Shown here one piece after another: positions 6,793 through 14,962 of a stretch of 64,000 nucleotides of DNA. Made by a program: the position numbers and the translations under genes. Origin of the DNA: Oscillospiraceae bacterium (lineage in GTDB: Bacteria; Bacillota; Clostridia; Oscillospirales; Oscillospiraceae); the NCBI GenBank assembly GCA_017461445.1, contig JAFTXW010000016.1:105875-169874 (forward strand), written 5' to 3'. Every line of letters begins with the position of its first letter. The stretch's first letter is position 1. Below the pieces are notes generated by a model. That model saw only the letters and a program-made list of their open reading frames with translations. It ran no database searches and was not told the origin of the DNA.

Positions 6793-7185
6793 ATGTATAA
6801 CCGCTACATCCCACAAGCCGACGGAACCTACCGCCGCAGCCGTGTCCCGGATCAGGTGCCGCCCCCACCGCCGCCTCCCAGAGAGGAACCGAAGCCCTGT
6901 CCGCCCCCGGAGCCGGAATGCGGACCGGAGCAGCAGGAGCAGAAGCCCCAGCGGCCCCGGCAGCAGAACCGAAGCAGCTGTCCCCCGCCCCGGCGTGAGC
7001 CAAGGCCCCAGAAGCAGGAACCCAGGCAGGAAACAAGCATCACAGGCTTTCTGCGGCAGCTGCTGCCCCGGGATTTTGACACCGGAGATCTGCTGGTAAT
7101 CATTTTACTGCTTCTCATGTCCGGTGACTGCGCTGATGATCAGAACACTGCCCTGCTGACGCTGGTGCTTTACGTTTTTATGTGA
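6793..7185 (+). CDS. proline-rich protein with a hydrophobic acidic-tipped C-terminus
   Basis: The protein is 130 residues from ATG 6793; a GTG at 6784 is in frame but sits on the stop of the previous gene. Residues about 1-85 are extremely rich in Pro, Arg, Gln and Glu (for example PPPPPPREEPKPCPPPEPE). Residues about 98-130 are hydrophobic with acidic breaks (LLVIILLLLMSGDCADDQN then ALLTLVLYVFM). That C-terminal style (a D/E pair between two leucine-rich segments) is seen in small clostridial proteins of unknown role, some encoded near sporulation genes. It likely forms a small operon with the two genes before it. Confidence 0.75.
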   Translation: MYNRYIPQADGTYRRSRVPDQVPPPPPPPREEPKPCPPPEPECGPEQQEQKPQRPRQQNRSSCPPPRREPRPQKQEPRQETSITGFLRQLLPRDFDTGDLLVIILLLLMSGDCADDQNTALLTLVLYVFM

Positions 7186-7212
7186 TTTAAAGAAACCTTA
7201 ATACGACACAAA

Positions 7213-7241
7213 TTGCTTTCTTTCGACAAACTTGGTATACT
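7213..7241 (+). promoter_or_regulatory. promoter of the CHAP-type hydrolase gene
   Basis: A TTGCTT -35 box (7213-7218) and a TATACT -10 box (7236-7241) with 17-base spacing lie 26 bases before the ATG. Confidence 0.7.
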
Positions 7242-7266
7242 ATAAAAAAACTTGTCGGAGGATGCT

Positions 7267-7887
7267 ATGAAGTTAATAGAGAATATCCGAAAAAAGCATA
7301 TCGTAATTTTGATACTGGTTCTGCTGCTTACCCTTCCCCTGCCCCTTACGGCCCTGTGGGAATACTGCCGGGAGCCATCATTCGAGGAAATGGCAATTCG
7401 AAAGAAAGTTGTGGAGACTGCCGAAGGCTGGCTGGGCTGTAACGAAGCGGACGGGAGCCATCAGGCCATCATCGACCTTTACAATACCCAGGAAGTCCTT
7501 CCCCGAAGTTATACCGTCACCTATGAGGACAGCTGGTGCGCCACCTTCGGCAGTGCTGTGGCCATGAAATGCGGCCTGACGGACATCATTCCCACGGAAT
7601 GCAGCTGCGAGCAACAGATCGCCCTGTTCCGGGAATTGGGCCGCTGGCAGGAGCGGGATACCTATCTCCCCCAGACCGGGGACTATATCTTTTATGACTG
7701 GGAAGGCTCTCTCTTTCGCAGCAACAACGGCTGGTCTGACCATGTGGGCATCGTGGTGGATACCTTCGGCCCCTTTCTGAAAGTCATCGAGGGCAATAAG
7801 GACGACAGTGTTGCCTACCGCTACGTGTTTATCCTTCACCCCGGCATCCGGGGTTATGGATTGCCGGATTACGAAAGCAAAGCATAA
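7267..7887 (+). CDS. membrane-anchored CHAP-domain peptidoglycan hydrolase
   Basis: The protein is 206 residues. ATG 7267 follows CGGAGG; the upstream TTG at 7252 overlaps that site. Residues about 10-32 are one hydrophobic segment that works as an uncleaved or cleavable export signal. The rest is a CHAP-type fold: candidate catalytic cysteine in EDSWCATFGSAVA, histidine in WSDHVGIVV, and the usual VIEGNKDD near the end. Such enzymes cut peptide bonds of cell-wall peptidoglycan. It has its own promoter and shares a strong bidirectional hairpin with trpS. Confidence 0.8.
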   Translation: MKLIENIRKKHIVILILVLLLTLPLPLTALWEYCREPSFEEMAIRKKVVETAEGWLGCNEADGSHQAIIDLYNTQEVLPRSYTVTYEDSWCATFGSAVAMKCGLTDIIPTECSCEQQIALFRELGRWQERDTYLPQTGDYIFYDWEGSLFRSNNGWSDHVGIVVDTFGPFLKVIEGNKDDSVAYRYVFILHPGIRGYGLPDYESKA

Positions 7888-7927
7888 AAAACTGCCTGTG
7901 GAATGCTCCACAGGCAGTCGTTTTTTA
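7886..7927. terminator. bidirectional terminator between CHAP hydrolase and trpS
   Basis: A 12-bp stem ACTGCCTGTGGA/TCCACAGGCAGT has T runs on both sides in the appropriate orientation. The trpS stop codon lies within the right-hand flank. Confidence 0.9.
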
Positions 7928-8953
7928 CTTGGCAACAAAGCCCACCTTCTTATATACCTTGCGCAGGGTCTTTTCCGCCACATAGCTGGCCTTCTGGGCA
8001 CCGTCCCGGTAGACAGATTCCAGGTAGCCCTTATCCTTCATCAGCCGCAGGGATTCCTCCCGGATGGGGCGCAGGTGCTCCACGACAGCTTCGCCGACCA
8101 CGGGCTTGAACTTGCCGTAGCCGCAGCCGACGAACTCGTTCTCGATTTCCTCGTAGGTCTTGCCGGTGACGGCGGAGTAAATGGTCATCAGATTGGCAAC
8201 ACCGGGCTTGTTCTCCTTGTCGTAGCGGACGCAGTTTTCCGTATCGGAATCGGTGATGGCCCGCTTGAACTGCTTCATAATGACAGTGGGATCGTCCATC
8301 AGCAGGACACGGCCGGTGTCCTCGTTCTCGGACTTGGACATTTTGGCGGTGGGGTTGGTCAGGCTCATGATCCGGGCGCCCACCTTGGGAACGAAGGGCT
8401 CGGGGATCTTGAACACATCGCCGTAAATACCGTTGAAGCGGCGGGCAATCACATGGGTCAGCTCCACATGCTGCTTCTGATCCTCACCCACGGGCACCAG
8501 ATCGGGCTGGTACAGCAGGATATCGCCGGCCATCAGGCTGGGATAGGTAAAGAGGCCCGCGTTGATGTTGTCGGCATTCTTGGCGGACTTATCCTTGAAC
8601 TGGGTCATGCGGCTCAGCTCGCCGAACATGGAATAGCAGTCCAGCACCCAGCCCAGCTCCGCGTGCTGGTGGACATGGCTCTGGATGAACAGGGTGTTCT
8701 TTTCGGGATCCAGGCCGCAGGCGATGTACTGGGCCAGCTGCTCCAGCGTACGGCGGCGCAGGTCCGCAGGATTCTGGCGGACAGTGATGGCGTGAAGGTC
8801 AGCCATAAAATAGAAGCACTCGTACTGGTCAGCCCGCTCCGCCCAGTTCTTCACGGCACCCAGGTAACTGCCCAGAGTCAGATCGCCGGAGGGCTTGATG
8901 CCGGAAAGCATACGCTTCTTGGGCTGGTTGGTTTCGGTGATGATTTCGCTCAT
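7925..8953 (-). CDS. trpS: tryptophanyl-tRNA synthetase
   Basis: The protein is 342 residues from ATG 8953 (GAGGAAA upstream). It joins tryptophan to tRNA-Trp in the cytoplasm. The class I HIGH region is the variant PSGDLTLGSYLGA (about residues 18-30), and KMSKSENEDTG is the KMSKS loop (about 205). Length and motifs match bacterial TrpRS. It lies 46 bases behind the methyltransferase gene with no hairpin between them, so both are probably transcribed together from the promoter at 10045-10017 and share the leader that carries a Trp-containing uORF. Confidence 0.95.
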   Translation of the reverse strand: MSEIITETNQPKKRMLSGIKPSGDLTLGSYLGAVKNWAERADQYECFYFMADLHAITVRQNPADLRRRTLEQLAQYIACGLDPEKNTLFIQSHVHQHAELGWVLDCYSMFGELSRMTQFKDKSAKNADNINAGLFTYPSLMAGDILLYQPDLVPVGEDQKQHVELTHVIARRFNGIYGDVFKIPEPFVPKVGARIMSLTNPTAKMSKSENEDTGRVLLMDDPTVIMKQFKRAITDSDTENCVRYDKENKPGVANLMTIYSAVTGKTYEEIENEFVGCGYGKFKPVVGEAVVEHLRPIREESLRLMKDKGYLESVYRDGAQKASYVAEKTLRKVYKKVGFVAK

Positions 8954-8999
8954 AGGATTTCCTCTTCTTTCCGAAATAATTGAAAACATTTTAACACAG

Positions 9000-9812
9000 T
9001 TACGGGGATTGCGCAAGGGGATTCTTGCGGAATACGTCCAGAATATGGTGGGAAACACCCACCATGTCCGCCCGCTCGCAGATGGTGAAGTGGTAGCGCA
9101 GGTACAGTTTGAACAGTTCCTTCTCCATTTCATCGATGGCAGTACGCATATAATTGGTCGCCATGTCGGTACCCACATAGTGGAGCCGGGTCACGGGGAA
9201 GCCCTGCATCAGTTCGTCAATGTCCTCTTTTCGGTAAAGCTGGAACAGCTCGGCGGGGTCAGAGGAGGCCTTGAAGGTCTCCATATCCACCAGCTCCATG
9301 TACCGCTGTTCCCGGAGCATTCCCCGGCCGAAGCAGTATTGCACCATGGTGGCATCGTTGCCGCAGTAGGCCGCAAAGATCACACCGCCGGGCTTTGTCA
9401 CCCGGATAGCTTCGGACAGGGCCCGGTGCTGCTCCTCCACCGTGAACAGGTGGTACATGGGGCCCAGCAGCAGGGTCATATCATAGGTATCATCGGAAAA
9501 CATCCCCAAATCCTTGGCGTTTCCCTGCTGAATGGTGATGTTCTCCCCCGGCTGGGTATTCTGTTTGAAAATCTCAATGTTGTGTTCCACCAGCTCCACA
9601 GCGTCTACCGTATAGCCCTTCCGGGCCAGGGTATGGCTGTACCGGCCCGTCGCTGCGCCGATCTCCAGGACGCGCATACCGGGCTGCAGATACTTTTCGA
9701 TGTAGCGCATAGTTGTCAAAAATTCCACGCTGCCGTGCTTCGAGAGCAATCGGCTGTCCTCGTCGTAGCCGGAATAGTAGTCCGTCAGTGCTTTCAGGGT
9801 TTCCATTTTCAT
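9000..9812 (-). CDS. class I SAM-dependent methyltransferase behind an attenuator leader
   Basis: The protein is 270 residues from the start at 9812 (AGGAGG upstream). SAM-binding motif I is VLEIGAATGRYSHTLA (about residues 49-64). The acidic motif II is DAVELVEHN, and YDMTLLLGPMYHLF and VTKPGGVIFAAY are the post-I and motif IV-type strands. The C-terminal 100 residues are helical and probably substrate-specific. The substrate is unknown; proteins like this are annotated as general small-molecule or RNA methyltransferases. The start codon follows a terminator-like hairpin by about 20 bases, so expression depends on antitermination in the leader. It is followed directly by trpS. Confidence 0.85.
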   Translation of the reverse strand: MKMETLKALTDYYSGYDEDSRLLSKHGSVEFLTTMRYIEKYLQPGMRVLEIGAATGRYSHTLARKGYTVDAVELVEHNIEIFKQNTQPGENITIQQGNAKDLGMFSDDTYDMTLLLGPMYHLFTVEEQHRALSEAIRVTKPGGVIFAAYCGNDATMVQYCFGRGMLREQRYMELVDMETFKASSDPAELFQLYRKEDIDELMQGFPVTRLHYVGTDMATNYMRTAIDEMEKELFKLYLRYHFTICERADMVGVSHHILDVFRKNPLAQSP

Positions 9813-9831
9813 ACCTCCTAAAAATAAAAAT

Positions 9832-9865
9832 CGGTGTAAGCCAACAGAAAAGCCAGCTTACACCG
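9832..9865 (-). promoter_or_regulatory. attenuator: intrinsic terminator in the methyltransferase-trpS leader
   Basis: On the minus strand, CGGTGTAAGC (9865-9856) pairs perfectly with GCTTACACCG (9841-9832) and is followed by ATTTTTATTTTT, immediately before the AGGAGG of the methyltransferase. A second copy of GCTTACA at 9920-9914, inside the leader uORF, can pair with the same TGTAAGC (9862-9856) and would then prevent the terminator from forming. Confidence 0.75.
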
Positions 9866-9886
9866 TTACATTCCCAATATGTGCGT

Positions 9887-9988
9887 TTATTCCCGCAAAT
9901 CTGAGCATGACAATGTAAGCCCGTCCCAAGGCCAAAAAGCAGGAACGAACTGCGCTGCGGGATATGCAAAAGCGTTGCAGTTGAACAT
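9887..9988 (-). CDS. 33-residue leader peptide (uORF) with two Trp codons
   Basis: The ATG at 9988 has GGAGGG seven bases upstream and lies about 20 bases after the predicted transcription start. The peptide begins MFNCNAFAYPAAQFVPAFWP and ends WDGLTLSCSDLRE. Trp codons 19 and 21 lie directly before the GCTTACA segment that can act as anti-terminator. A ribosome at the stop codon would cover that segment, while one waiting at the first Trp codon would leave it free. The geometry fits classical tryptophan attenuation. The peptide itself need have no function. Confidence 0.65.
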   Translation of the reverse strand: MFNCNAFAYPAAQFVPAFWPWDGLTLSCSDLRE

Positions 9989-10016
9989 TGTCTTACCCTC
10001 CGCAAAGATTTTTCTT

Positions 10017-10045
10017 ATGGTAACACCGAAAAATGGGAATGTCAA
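10017..10045 (-). promoter_or_regulatory. promoter of the leader-methyltransferase-trpS unit
   Basis: On the minus strand, a perfect TTGACA (10045-10040) is 17 bases from TACCAT (10022-10017). Confidence 0.7.
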
Positions 10046-10058
10046 GCATTTTCCCGGA

Positions 10059-10087
10059 TTGATTTCTTTCCCCGGTTGTGCTATACT
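10059..10087 (+). promoter_or_regulatory. gltX promoter
   Basis: TTGATT (10059-10064), 17 bases, then TATACT (10082-10087) preceded by TGC (extended -10). It is divergent from, and adjacent to, the promoter of the trpS unit. No further gene lies in the interval 9813-10123. Confidence 0.75.
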
Positions 10088-10123
10088 TTATGCTAGAATT
10101 TTATGCAAAAGAGGTAGATACTT

Positions 10124-11767
10124 ATGGATCACAAAGCACTTGCTGAATTGCTTTTCCCGAATGTTACCATGACACCCGAGGAGGTAGAGGCCAAGTTTCC
10201 CCACCGAAATCTCCCTGAGGGCGCAGTAGTCACCCGTATGGCCCCTTCCCCCACTGGCTTTGTTCATATGGGCCATCTGGTGCAGGGCCTGATTTCTGAG
10301 CGCATGGCCCACCAGTCCGGCGGCGTTCTGTTCCTGCGTATTGAGGATACCGATGCCAAGCGTGAGGTTCCCGGTGCTGTGGAGGTTCTCATTGACTCCA
10401 TGAAATATTACGGCATCCAGTTTGATGAGGGTGCTACCATGGACGGCGACAGCGGCAATTATGGCCCCTACCGCCAGCGTCAGCGTGCGGACATTTACCA
10501 TGTGTTTGCCAAAAAACTGGTTTCCGAGGGCCATGCCTATCCCTGCTTCTGCACCGAGGAAGAGCTGTCCACCATGCGTGAACAGCAGGAGGCAAACAAG
10601 GAGACCACCGGCTACTACGGCAAGTATGCCATGTGGCGTGACCGCTCTATGGAGGATATCCAGGCCCAGCTGAACGCAGGCAACCCCTGGGTGCTCCGCT
10701 TCCGCAGTGAGGGCAGCATTGAGAACCAGTTCAAGTTTGACGATCTGGTGAAGGGCAAGCTGACCATCACCGAGAACAATGTGGACCATGTTCTGCTGAA
10801 ATCCGACGGCATCCCCACTTACCACTTTGCCCACGCGGTGGACGACCAGTTAATGCGCACCACCCATGTTGTCCGCGGCGACGAATGGCTGCCCAGCCTG
10901 CCCTTCCACATCCAGCTGTTCAAGACCCTGGGCTTCAAGCTGCCTAAGTATGTCCACATTGGCCCCCTGATGAAGATGGACGGCAATTCCAAGCGCAAGC
11001 TCTCTAAGCGCAAGGATCCCGAGCTGGCCATGACCTATTACACCGCCGAGGGCTTCCCCGCCAAGGCTGTGTATGAATATTTGATGACTGTTCTGAACTC
11101 CAACTTTGAGGACTGGCGGCGGGCAAACGCGGATGCTCCTGCGGACACCTTCAAGTTCAGCCCCAAAAAGCTGAACCCCGCCGGCTCCCTGTTTGACTAC
11201 GCCAAGCTGGTGGACGTTTCCAAGAACGTCATCTCCCGCATGAGTGCGGAAGAAGTCTACGACCTGCTGACCGCATGGGCCCAGGAGTATGACCCCGACT
11301 TCGGTGCCAAGCTCACCGCCGATCCTGACTATGCCAAGCGTATCCTGGCCATCGGCCGTGGCGGTAAGAAGCCCAGAAAGGATCTGGCCGTCTGGAAGGA
11401 TGCCAAGCCCTACATGGGATTCTTCTATGACGAGTATCTGGAAGTACCCCAGTTCGACGAGAAGTTTGACAAGGCTGTGGTCATAGACGTGCTGAACCGC
11501 TTCCTGGAAAAGTTCGACATCAACGACGATTCCAATGTCTGGTTCGAGAAGGTCAAGGCCATCACCACCGAGATTGGCTTCACCACTGACATGAAGGCCT
11601 ACAAGGCTGATCCCACCGCCTTCCCCGGCACTGTGGCGGATGTGTCCACCTTCCTCCGTCAGGCCGTCACCGGAAAGACCAACTCCCCCGACCTGTATAC
11701 CGTCATGCAGATTTTGGGGCACGAGCGTACCGTTGACAGAATCAAGGCTACCATCGCCAAGCTGTAA
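10124..11767 (+). CDS. gltX: glutamyl-tRNA synthetase
   Basis: The protein is 547 residues. It charges tRNA-Glu in the cytoplasm and may also act on tRNA-Gln if the organism uses GatCAB. The HIGH motif is APSPTGFVHMGHL (about residues 39-51), the family signature LRIEDTDAKR follows (about 65), and KLSKRKDPE (about 294) is the KMSKS loop. It is longer than the typical 470-490 residues, matching the long form seen in many Clostridia. GAGG lies nine bases before the ATG. It is monocistronic, with a strong promoter and terminator. Confidence 0.95.
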   Translation: MDHKALAELLFPNVTMTPEEVEAKFPHRNLPEGAVVTRMAPSPTGFVHMGHLVQGLISERMAHQSGGVLFLRIEDTDAKREVPGAVEVLIDSMKYYGIQFDEGATMDGDSGNYGPYRQRQRADIYHVFAKKLVSEGHAYPCFCTEEELSTMREQQEANKETTGYYGKYAMWRDRSMEDIQAQLNAGNPWVLRFRSEGSIENQFKFDDLVKGKLTITENNVDHVLLKSDGIPTYHFAHAVDDQLMRTTHVVRGDEWLPSLPFHIQLFKTLGFKLPKYVHIGPLMKMDGNSKRKLSKRKDPELAMTYYTAEGFPAKAVYEYLMTVLNSNFEDWRRANADAPADTFKFSPKKLNPAGSLFDYAKLVDVSKNVISRMSAEEVYDLLTAWAQEYDPDFGAKLTADPDYAKRILAIGRGGKKPRKDLAVWKDAKPYMGFFYDEYLEVPQFDEKFDKAVVIDVLNRFLEKFDINDDSNVWFEKVKAITTEIGFTTDMKAYKADPTAFPGTVADVSTFLRQAVTGKTNSPDLYTVMQILGHERTVDRIKATIAKL

Positions 11768-11774
11768 GATAATA

Positions 11775-11806
11775 GCCCTCCGGGAAATAACCCGGAGGGC
11801 GTTCTT
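11775..11806. terminator. terminator shared by gltX and the HD-domain gene
   Basis: A perfect 10-bp stem GCCCTCCGGG/CCCGGAGGGC with an AAATAA loop lies between two convergent genes. The T tract on the plus side is short (GTTCTTC). Confidence 0.75.
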
Positions 11807-12462
11807 CATACCAACTGCTGTCCATTGATGCTCAGGTGGAATTCCAGGCCCAGCTTTTTGGCGGCCTGGCGGCACAGGAGCATCCGCTTCATAAAGATCT
11901 CAAAATACTCCATAACGGAGCTGACCTGTGTATCAACGCTGAGCCGCAGGAGGGCGGTTTTAGCTTCCGGGTCGATCTCCAGATGGGAATCGGTAACGGA
12001 GTAGTTGACCCGGTCGTGGATATCCTCCGCGATGTGGGCATTTTTGCGGACACGGCTGCGGCGGACATCGGATTTATCACCGATGATCAGGGCGGCAGCC
12101 ACTGCGTTGACGGGCACGCCGGTGCCCTCATCATGGTTGCCGATGGCAGTGACAATGGCTGCAATCTCCTCTGGCGGGAAATTCATCCGGTCCAGGATGC
12201 GGAAGGCCATCACCGCGCCGCTCTGGCTGTGATCCACCCGGTTCACCACATTGCCGATGTCGTGGAGATATCCGGCGATCTTTGCCAGCTCCACCGTCCG
12301 GGCGGGATAGCCAAGGGTCTCCAGAATGTACCCTGCAATCTCAGCCACCTTCGTCACATGGGCAAAGCTGTGCTCCGTAAAGCCCAGTGCCTCCATGGAC
12401 GCGTCCGCCTGGGCGATATAGACCCGCACCGCGGCATCCTGTTTCACTTCTTCGTAGGTCAT
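11806..12462 (-). CDS. HD-domain metal-dependent phosphohydrolase-like protein
   Basis: The protein is 218 residues. Conserved metal ligands of the HD superfamily are visible: HSFAHV (about residue 31), the HD pair in AGYLHDIGN (about 65-73), IGNHDEG (about 107-113) and GDKSDVRRSR (about 128). It lacks any other domain. The family hydrolyses phosphate esters of nucleotides or similar compounds; the substrate is not predictable here. It has its own promoter, is transcribed divergently from the pullulanase gene and is convergent with gltX. Confidence 0.82.
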   Translation of the reverse strand: MTYEEVKQDAAVRVYIAQADASMEALGFTEHSFAHVTKVAEIAGYILETLGYPARTVELAKIAGYLHDIGNVVNRVDHSQSGAVMAFRILDRMNFPPEEIAAIVTAIGNHDEGTGVPVNAVAAALIIGDKSDVRRSRVRKNAHIAEDIHDRVNYSVTDSHLEIDPEAKTALLRLSVDTQVSSVMEYFEIFMKRMLLCRQAAKKLGLEFHLSINGQQLV

Positions 12463-12490
12463 AGGTATCCCTCTTTCGCATTTTTCTTTC

Positions 12491-12518
12491 AGTATATATG
12501 GTATGAGAAAAAAATCAA
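12491..12518 (-). promoter_or_regulatory. promoter of the HD-domain gene
   Basis: On the minus strand, TTGATT (12518-12513) and TATACT (12496-12491) are separated by 16 bases. Confidence 0.65.
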
Positions 12519-12561
12519 CAGAAACTCTGTAAAAATTTGCTAAACTTTTCGAAACATTTTC

Positions 12562-12590
12562 TTTACAGATACCGCAAACTATGCTATAAT
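12562..12590 (+). promoter_or_regulatory. promoter of the pullulanase-NUDIX gene
   Basis: TTTACA (12562-12567), 17 bases, then TATAAT (12585-12590) with a TGC extended -10. The start codon is 36 bases further on. Confidence 0.8.
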
Positions 12591-12625
12591 TTTCTGGAAT
12601 ATGACTATAAGGAGTACCGCATCCT

Positions 12626-14947
12626 ATGCACGGTTTCTACTCTACCCACGCGTTTGAAAACGCCTTTACCTATATCGGCAATGACCTGGGTGCCGTCTGG
12701 ACGAAGGACAAGACTGCCTTCCGTCTTTGGGCACCCACCGCCAGTGCCGTATCTGTCAACCTCTACCGCAGCGGCACCCAGGGCACCGAAGATCTGATGG
12801 AATCCATTCCCATGGTTTATGATGTCCAGGGTACCTGGATCGCCGAAAAGAATGGGGATATCGCCGGGGTTTATTATACCTACAAGGTCACCGTCGGGGG
12901 CAAGACCATCGAGGCCTGCGACCCCTACGCCCGGACCACCGGTGTCAATGGTAACCGGGCCATGGTTATCGACCTGAACTCCACCAATCCCCAGGGCTGG
13001 GATACGGATACCGACCCCAACGCGGGCAAGGCCGTCACCGATGCGGTGATCTACGAGCTTCATGTCCGGGATCTGTCCATGGACCGCAGCTCCGGCATCA
13101 AAAACAAGGGCAAGTACCTGGGCCTTATCGAAACGGGTACGAAAACCAAGTCCGGCATCCCCACGGGCCTGGATCACATGAAGGCTCTGGGAATCACCCA
13201 CCTGCATCTGCTGCCCGTTTATGACTTTGGCTTCACCGACGAAAGCCGGGAAAAGCCCCAGTTCAACTGGGGTTATGATCCCGTGAACTTCAACGTACCC
13301 GAGGGCTCATACTGTTCCGATCCCTACGCCGGTGCTGTCCGGGTGAAGGAAATGAAGCAGATGGTAAAGGGTCTCCATGATAACGGTATCAGCGTGGTTA
13401 TGGATGTGGTGTACAACCATGTTTACGAGCTGACGGATTTTTGCTTTAACACCATCGTCCCCGGCTATTTCAGCCGCATCGACGCAGCGGGCAAAATTTC
13501 CGATGCCTCCTGCTGCGGCAACGACACCGCCTCCGAGCGGAGCATGGTGCGCAAGTATATCGTAGACAGCGTCAACTACTGGGCAGACGAATACCACATC
13601 GACGGCTTCCGCTTTGACCTGGTGGGTCTCATTGATACCCAGACCATCAATGAGATCGTGGAGACCGTCCACCGGAAGCACCCCAATGTGATCTTCTATG
13701 GTGAGGGCTGGAGCATGAACACCTCCATGACCAAGCCCGGCTATTCCCTCACCGTTCAGGGCAATTCCGCCCAGGTCCCAGGCTTTGCTTTCTTCAGCGA
13801 CACCATCCGGGATCTGCTGCGGGGCTCCGTGTTTGATGATAAGCTGCCCGGCTTCGTATCCGGTGCCGTCTGCTCCCGGGATCAGTTGGATGCCTGCTTT
13901 ATGGGCGTGCCTCTGTGGGCCGCTGCACCCAGCCAGTGCGTCAACTATGTGTCCTGCCATGATAACAACACCCTCATTGACCGTCTGGCTCTGGCAACGC
14001 CCAAGGCAGCCCGTGCCGACCAGGTGAAGATGAACAATCTGGCTGCGGCCTTTACCATGCTGTCCCAAGGCATTCCCTTCATGCAGGCCGGCGAAGAGCT
14101 GCTTCGCACCAAGCCCGCCAAGGGCGGCGGCTTTGATCACAACAGCTACCGTTCCCCCGATTCCGTCAATTCCATCAAGTGGAACGATTTGGATAAGGAA
14201 GAATATGCCAAGACCCTGTCCTATTACAAGGGCCTGATCGCCTTCCGCAAGGCCCACCCTTCCCTGCGGCTGCTGAACCGGGACGACGTGTGGCGCACCA
14301 TTCACCCTGTCCCCAGCGGCAATCCCCACATGGTGGCCTTCCTGATTGACGGAGACGAGGATCAGCGGATCTTCGCCGCCTTCAATGCCGACACCCATGG
14401 TGTCAGCATCACCCTGCCCGAGGGAAAGTGGGATGTGTGTATTCGGGATGACGCGGCCGGTACCGAACCTCTGGCAAACCTGGGCGGTTCCGTCACTGTG
14501 TCCCCCATCTCCGCCCTGGTGCTGACCCAGAAAAAGGCCGCAAAACCCGTGGACGTGGTGGCAGCCCTGATTTGGGAGAAGGATAAGTTCCTGATCTGCC
14601 AGCGTCCCGCAACCAAGGCCCGTGGCCTGCTGTGGGAATTTGTCGGCGGCAAGGTGGAGCCCGGCGAGACCATGGCCCAGGCACTGGTCAGGGAATGCAA
14701 AGAGGAGTTGGACGTAACTGTAGGGGTGGAAAACCAGTTCATGCAGGTGATCCACGAATACCCCGATATTCTGATCCGGCTGACCCTGTTCCACTGCACC
14801 ATCCCCCACGGCTTCCCCCGTGCCCTGGAGCATAATGACATCCGCTGGATCCACCCCAGTGAAATGGACGACTACCAGTTCTGCCCCGCCGATGCGGATA
14901 TTCTGAAAGAAATCAAACGTGTATATGGAAATAAGAAGCCGCTCTGA
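12626..14947 (+). CDS. type I pullulanase fused to a C-terminal NUDIX (MutT-like) domain
   Basis: The protein is 773 residues. Residues about 10-100 are a CBM48-type domain. Residues about 110-560 are a GH13 catalytic barrel with the type I marker NWGYDPVNF, then DVVYNH (about 260), nucleophile Asp in DGFRFDLVG (about 330), acid/base Glu in FYGEGW (about 360) and SCHDNNT (about 445). It debranches alpha-1,6 links of glycogen, starch or pullulan. With no signal peptide it should act in the cytoplasm. From about residue 637 an uninterrupted NUDIX domain follows, with a full Nudix box (GGKVEPGETMAQALVRECKE continuing ELDV) and a MutT-like N-terminal strand AALIWEKDKFLICQRP. The linkage is one frame with no stop or start preference at the junction. 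Confidence 0.92.
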   Translation: MHGFYSTHAFENAFTYIGNDLGAVWTKDKTAFRLWAPTASAVSVNLYRSGTQGTEDLMESIPMVYDVQGTWIAEKNGDIAGVYYTYKVTVGGKTIEACDPYARTTGVNGNRAMVIDLNSTNPQGWDTDTDPNAGKAVTDAVIYELHVRDLSMDRSSGIKNKGKYLGLIETGTKTKSGIPTGLDHMKALGITHLHLLPVYDFGFTDESREKPQFNWGYDPVNFNVPEGSYCSDPYAGAVRVKEMKQMVKGLHDNGISVVMDVVYNHVYELTDFCFNTIVPGYFSRIDAAGKISDASCCGNDTASERSMVRKYIVDSVNYWADEYHIDGFRFDLVGLIDTQTINEIVETVHRKHPNVIFYGEGWSMNTSMTKPGYSLTVQGNSAQVPGFAFFSDTIRDLLRGSVFDDKLPGFVSGAVCSRDQLDACFMGVPLWAAAPSQCVNYVSCHDNNTLIDRLALATPKAARADQVKMNNLAAAFTMLSQGIPFMQAGEELLRTKPAKGGGFDHNSYRSPDSVNSIKWNDLDKEEYAKTLSYYKGLIAFRKAHPSLRLLNRDDVWRTIHPVPSGNPHMVAFLIDGDEDQRIFAAFNADTHGVSITLPEGKWDVCIRDDAAGTEPLANLGGSVTVSPISALVLTQKKAAKPVDVVAALIWEKDKFLICQRPATKARGLLWEFVGGKVEPGETMAQALVRECKEELDVTVGVENQFMQVIHEYPDILIRLTLFHCTIPHGFPRALEHNDIRWIHPSEMDDYQFCPADADILKEIKRVYGNKKPL

Positions 14948-14962
14948 TGAGCGGCTTCTTTG
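14935..14962 (+). terminator. terminator overlapping the pullulanase-NUDIX stop codon
   Basis: A 10-bp stem GAAGCCGCTC/GAGCGGCTTC around TGAT, followed by TTT; the stop codon is in the loop. Confidence 0.8.

Noticed and set aside
7925-8953. T-box riboswitch for trpS
   Set aside because: There are only 46 bases between the methyltransferase and trpS, and no T-box sequence (TGGNACCGCG-like) is present in the leader at 9813-10045.
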